In this document: piece after piece, positions 6,664 to 9,203 of the stretch
How the letters are laid out: each line of letters begins with the position of its first letter
Numbering within the stretch: position 1 is the stretch's first letter
Source: Eubacteriales bacterium
Lineage (GTDB): Bacteria > Bacillota > Clostridia > Peptostreptococcales > Acidaminobacteraceae
Length of the DNA stretch: 9,203 nt
Reading direction: 5' to 3'
Assembly: GCA_030625285.1 (NCBI GenBank)
Contig: DAOURC010000017.1
Location: forward strand, 1 to 9,203
The notes under the pieces: generated by a model
What the model was told of the DNA's origin: nothing
What the model saw: the letters and a program-made list of their open reading frames with translations, nothing else
Database searches by the model: none
Translations under genes and position numbers: made by a program

Positions 6664-7677
6664 ATGAACTATCTAGATGTACTTAAATTATCAAAAACCA
6701 AATCTTTAAAAAGCACTTATCTTATGGTCAATCGAGAAAACTATCTTTATGATCATACCATTCAAAGAATAAAGGAAGATTATTTGAATCCCGAACTTAT
6801 TGTTTTCAATTATGCGTATTACGATGGAGTAGAAGTTGATTATGATCAAGTTTATAACGGAATTATCACACTACCTGTTATGAGTGAATATAAAATTGTA
6901 GTTGTTGAGAATATAGATCAAATGAATTTAACAGACAATCAGATCGATGACATTATTGAAGTAAGCCGAAATGCAATTGGAAGTGTCAATATCATTACTT
7001 TTAAAAACAAGATGTCCAAGGTGTATAAGCGATTTAAAAAAGCTGAAGTGGAAATTGTTGAATTCGAAAAATTAAATGGCAATGATTTTAGAAAATGGGT
7101 TATCAAAAAGTTTAGAGATAACGGGAAAAAACTATCAAATCAGGCGTTGGAATTTTTTATTAATTATTCAATGTACAATGATAGAAATCAATCAATCAGT
7201 TTATATCAAATGGAAAATGAAATTATAAAAATTGCATCATTACCATTTGAGATAGTAGAGATAGAGCATCTTAAAGAACTTATGGTGATGCCGCTGGAAA
7301 TGAATGTATTTGCCTTGACAGATAGTCTGGCGGAAGGGGATATAAGTGTAAGTTTTAAAAAATTGCACGAATTATTAAAAAAAGGTCATAGCACATATGA
7401 AATCATGCCTTTGTTGACAAAACAATATAATAATATGCTGATAGCAAAAACCTTGAGTTTAAAAAGTCATCCGTTGAATGACATTCAGGAAATACTTGGT
7501 TTTAAATCCTCGTATCCGGTCAAACTTATATTGAAAAGAGTAACAGGGATAGACAAGAAATCTCTAATGAAATCGCTTGAATCTTGCATTGAATATGAGA
7601 GTATTTCAAAAAGCCAAGGAGTGAATAAAAGAGCGCATATTGAAAGTTTGTTTATGAAATTAACGTCAAAAAAATAA
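6664..7677 (+). CDS. holA: DNA polymerase III delta subunit
   Basis: Clamp-loader subunit that opens the beta sliding clamp during replication; cytoplasmic and essential in most bacteria. The 337-aa length matches the family (about 340). The N-terminal region has the usual order: YLMVNRENYLYD, where other family members have a Y-L-x-G-x-E pattern (about residues 20-31), then PVMSEYKIVVVEN and LNGNDFRKWVIKKF at the domain I/II border. A C-terminal helical collar contains KLHELLKKGHSTYEIMPLL. The P-loop is degenerate, as expected for delta, which does not bind ATP. ATG 6664 is preceded by AGGAGA (6652-6657), which overlaps the comEC TAG stop, so the two are probably co-transcribed and translationally coupled. 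Position between comEC and rpsT is the conserved Firmicutes (yqeN) location. Confidence 0.93.
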   Translation: MNYLDVLKLSKTKSLKSTYLMVNRENYLYDHTIQRIKEDYLNPELIVFNYAYYDGVEVDYDQVYNGIITLPVMSEYKIVVVENIDQMNLTDNQIDDIIEVSRNAIGSVNIITFKNKMSKVYKRFKKAEVEIVEFEKLNGNDFRKWVIKKFRDNGKKLSNQALEFFINYSMYNDRNQSISLYQMENEIIKIASLPFEIVEIEHLKELMVMPLEMNVFALTDSLAEGDISVSFKKLHELLKKGHSTYEIMPLLTKQYNNMLIAKTLSLKSHPLNDIQEILGFKSSYPVKLILKRVTGIDKKSLMKSLESCIEYESISKSQGVNKRAHIESLFMKLTSKK

Positions 7678-7681
7678 AAAA

Positions 7682-7705
7682 GCGTACCAGTAGTAATAGG
7701 TACGC
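7682..7705. terminator. Shared terminator hairpin between holA and rpsT
   Basis: GCGTACC (7682-7688) and GGTACGC (7699-7705) form a 7-bp stem with a 10-nt loop between the convergent ends of holA and rpsT. On the minus strand the stem is followed by TTTTTTATTTTT, a strong U-tract for rpsT. On the plus strand ATTGCTTTTATT follows, giving weaker termination for holA. Confidence 0.85.
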
Positions 7706-7741
7706 ATTGCTTTTATTCTGACGGTGAATACAAACAATTTG

Positions 7742-8005
7742 TTATGCCATTTTGTTTAATTTTTTTGCTAATCTAGATGTTTTTCTAGCAGCAGCACTTT
7801 TATGAATTGTACCTTTAGATGCATTTTGATCTAATGTCTTTTCAGCAAGTACAAAATTCTCTTGTGCTAAAGCTTTATCACCCGAATCAACAGCTTCGTT
7901 AAATTTCTTAAGTACAGTTTTTAATTCAGACTTGTTAGCCTTGTTAGTAGCAGCTTTTTTAGCATTAACTTTAATTCTTTTTTGAGCAGATTTAATGTTT
8001 GCCAT
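7742..8005 (-). CDS. rpsT: 30S ribosomal protein S20
   Basis: Small-subunit protein that binds 16S rRNA early in assembly. The 87-aa product begins MANIKSAQKRI and is a Lys/Ala-rich three-helix bundle of normal family length. It ends with the conserved KGTIHKSAAARKTSRLAKKLN region. The start at 8005 is set by a near-perfect AAGGAGGTGA Shine-Dalgarno (8020-8011); an in-frame GTG at 8014 lies inside that site and is rejected. The gene faces holA tail to tail and lepA head to head, as in many Firmicutes. A promoter with an extended -10 lies about 36-64 bases upstream. Confidence 0.98.
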   Translation of the reverse strand: MANIKSAQKRIKVNAKKAATNKANKSELKTVLKKFNEAVDSGDKALAQENFVLAEKTLDQNASKGTIHKSAAARKTSRLAKKLNKMA

Positions 8006-8040
8006 TATATTCACCTCCTTGATTCCTAATCAACAAACTG

Positions 8041-8069
8041 ATTTTATCACTATTCATTACAAAAATCAA
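8041..8069 (-). promoter_or_regulatory. Promoter for rpsT
   Basis: On the minus strand, TTGATT (-35, 8069-8064; 4 of 6) lies 17 bp before TAAAAT (-10, 8046-8041; 5 of 6). The preceding TGA gives an extended -10 (TGATAAAAT). Predicted start near 8034 leaves a leader of about 29 nt containing the strong Shine-Dalgarno. Position and strength fit a ribosomal protein gene. Confidence 0.65.
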
Positions 8070-8101
8070 CAATAAATTTTCTTTTATTCAAGATACTATT
8101 C

Positions 8102-8110
8102 TGTTATAAT
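8102..8110 (+). promoter_or_regulatory. Extended -10 promoter for lepA
   Basis: TGTTATAAT is a perfect extended -10 (TGnTATAAT; TATAAT at 8105-8110). The -35 position (TTTTAT, 8082-8087, 17-bp spacing) matches only 3 of 6 bases, as is common with extended -10 promoters. Predicted start near 8117 gives a leader of about 26 nt to the ATG. It does not overlap the divergent rpsT promoter. Confidence 0.65.
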
Positions 8111-8142
8111 TTATTAGATATCAACTAAAAGGAGTCAATAAT

Positions 8143-9203
8143 ATGGATGAAAGACAAAATAAAATTAGGAATTTTTCAATAATTGCTCATATTGATCACG
8201 GTAAAAGCACTTTAGCGGATCGTTTAATAGAGAAAACCGGATTACTTTCAAAGCGTGAAATGAAAGATCAAATTCTCGATAATATGGATTTGGAAAGAGA
8301 AAGAGGAATAACAATTAAACTTCAAACGACTCGTTTGATTTATAAGGCAAAAGATAATGAAGAATATATTTTGAATTTAATAGATACACCGGGCCATGTG
8401 GATTTTACTTATGAGGTTTCACGGTCTTTAGCAGCTTGTGAAGGTGCTATTTTGGTTGTTGATGCTACTCAAGGAGTGGAAGCGCAAACTCTCGCAAATG
8501 TCTATTTGGCAGACGAGCAGGCACTTGAGATTGTACCGGTATTGAATAAGATAGATTTACCGAGTGCAAGACCGGAAGAAGTGAAGCATGAAATAGAGGA
8601 GACAATCGGAATCATAGCAGAAGACGCCCCTTTAGTCAGTGCAAAAAGCGGTTTGAATATAGAAGATGTTCTTGAACAGATTGTAAAAAAAATACCGGCT
8701 CCATCAGGAGATGAAGAAGCGCCTTTGAAGGCGTTGATATTCGATTCGTTTTACGACTCTTATAAGGGTGCAGTCGCGTTGGTAAGAGTATTCGACGGCA
8801 AGGTTAAAAAAGGCGATAAAATAAAGATGATGGCGCTTGGTAAAAATTTTGAAATTGCAGAAGTCGGATATTTTTCTCCAACGATGTTAGAAGTCAGTGA
8901 GCTTTGCGCAGGTGATGTCGGGTATATAACAGCTAGCATTAAAAACGTTAAAGATTGTCGTGTAGGGGACACTATTACAGATGCAGACAACCCGACTGAG
9001 CAGTCTTTGCCGGGATATAAGAAAGCCACTTCCATGGTTTATTGCGGTATATATCCAGCCGACGGAGAACATTACGAGAATATTCGTGAAGCCTTGGAAA
9101 AACTGCAATTGAATGATGCCGCTTTATCTTTTGAACCAGAGACGTCCATTGCATTAGGGTTTGGTTTCAGGTGCGGATTCTTAGGACTGTTGCATTTGGA
9201 AAT
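8143..9203 (+). CDS. lepA: Elongation factor 4 (LepA), N-terminal part, cut by window end
   Basis: Ribosome-dependent translational GTPase that remodels or back-translocates stalled ribosomes and affects initiation. About 353 codons are present of a family length near 600. All G motifs are intact: G1 AHIDHGKST (residues 15-23), G2 in ERGITI, G3 DTPGH (81-85), G4 NKID (135-138) and G5 SAK (166-168). Domain II follows ([20 protein letters not shown]), then the start of the EF-G-like domain III up to the characteristic [13 protein letters not shown] at the edge. ATG 8143 follows AAGGAG (8129-8134) by 8 bases. The reading frame stays open to the last base, so the gene is truncated by the window and not broken. 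It is separated from rpsT by 137 bp. Confidence 0.98.
   Translation, partial: MDERQNKIRNFSIIAHIDHGKSTLADRLIEKTGLLSKREMKDQILDNMDLERERGITIKLQTTRLIYKAKDNEEYILNLIDTPGHVDFTYEVSRSLAACEGAILVVDATQGVEAQTLANVYLADEQALEIVPVLNKIDLPSARPEEVKHEIEETIGIIAEDAPLVSAKSGLNIEDVLEQIVKKIPAPSGDEEAPLKALIFDSFYDSYKGAVALVRVFDGKVKKGDKIKMMALGKNFEIAEVGYFSPTMLEVSELCAGDVGYITASIKNVKDCRVGDTITDADNPTEQSLPGYKKATSMVYCGIYPADGEHYENIREALEKLQLNDAALSFEPETSIALGFGFRCGFLGLLHLE

Noticed and set aside
8760..9108. Two minus-strand open frames
   Set aside because: Antisense to lepA domain II/III coding sequence; chance frames.

Overview
The window looks like the chromosome of a low-GC Bacillota, most likely an anaerobe of the Clostridia/Tissierellia group. 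It is strongly AT-rich and has purine-rich AGGAGG-type ribosome binding sites. It also carries the Firmicutes block comEC - holA - rpsT (opposite strand) - lepA. In spore-forming Bacilli the genes gpr and spoIIP usually lie between rpsT and lepA. Here the gap is only 137 bp and holds just two divergent promoters, which hints at a lineage that does not sporulate (inference). Genes are tightly packed and no stretch over 300 bases lacks a gene. No tRNA, rRNA, CRISPR array, insertion sequence or transposase was seen.

Left part (1-2110): the minus strand starts with a truncated AlaX-type alanyl-tRNA editing gene. A short divergent promoter region (645-717) separates it from two plus-strand genes of unknown function, 298 and 135 codons long. 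The second of these ends directly against a textbook intrinsic terminator (2084-2109).

Middle part (2120-4502): a solitary gamma-class N6-adenine DNA methyltransferase of 591 residues lies immediately behind that terminator, with its Shine-Dalgarno sequence touching the U-tract. It has no visible nuclease domain and no restriction partner. Its layout and C-terminal motifs resemble CamA, the solitary epigenetic methyltransferase of Clostridioides difficile (judged from memory, not computed). A membrane S component of an ECF vitamin transporter follows, without its energising module nearby.

Right part (4503-9203): an intact comEC (DNA uptake channel with a complete metal-binding nuclease-like domain) is coupled to holA (clamp loader delta subunit), whose Shine-Dalgarno overlaps the comEC stop codon. 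A hairpin terminator, probably shared, separates holA from convergent rpsT. rpsT and lepA diverge from separate extended -10 promoters, and lepA runs off the window end.

The most interesting part is the methyltransferase and its placement behind a terminator that abuts the upstream stop codon. This arrangement could make methylation level depend on readthrough or on translation of the upstream gene.
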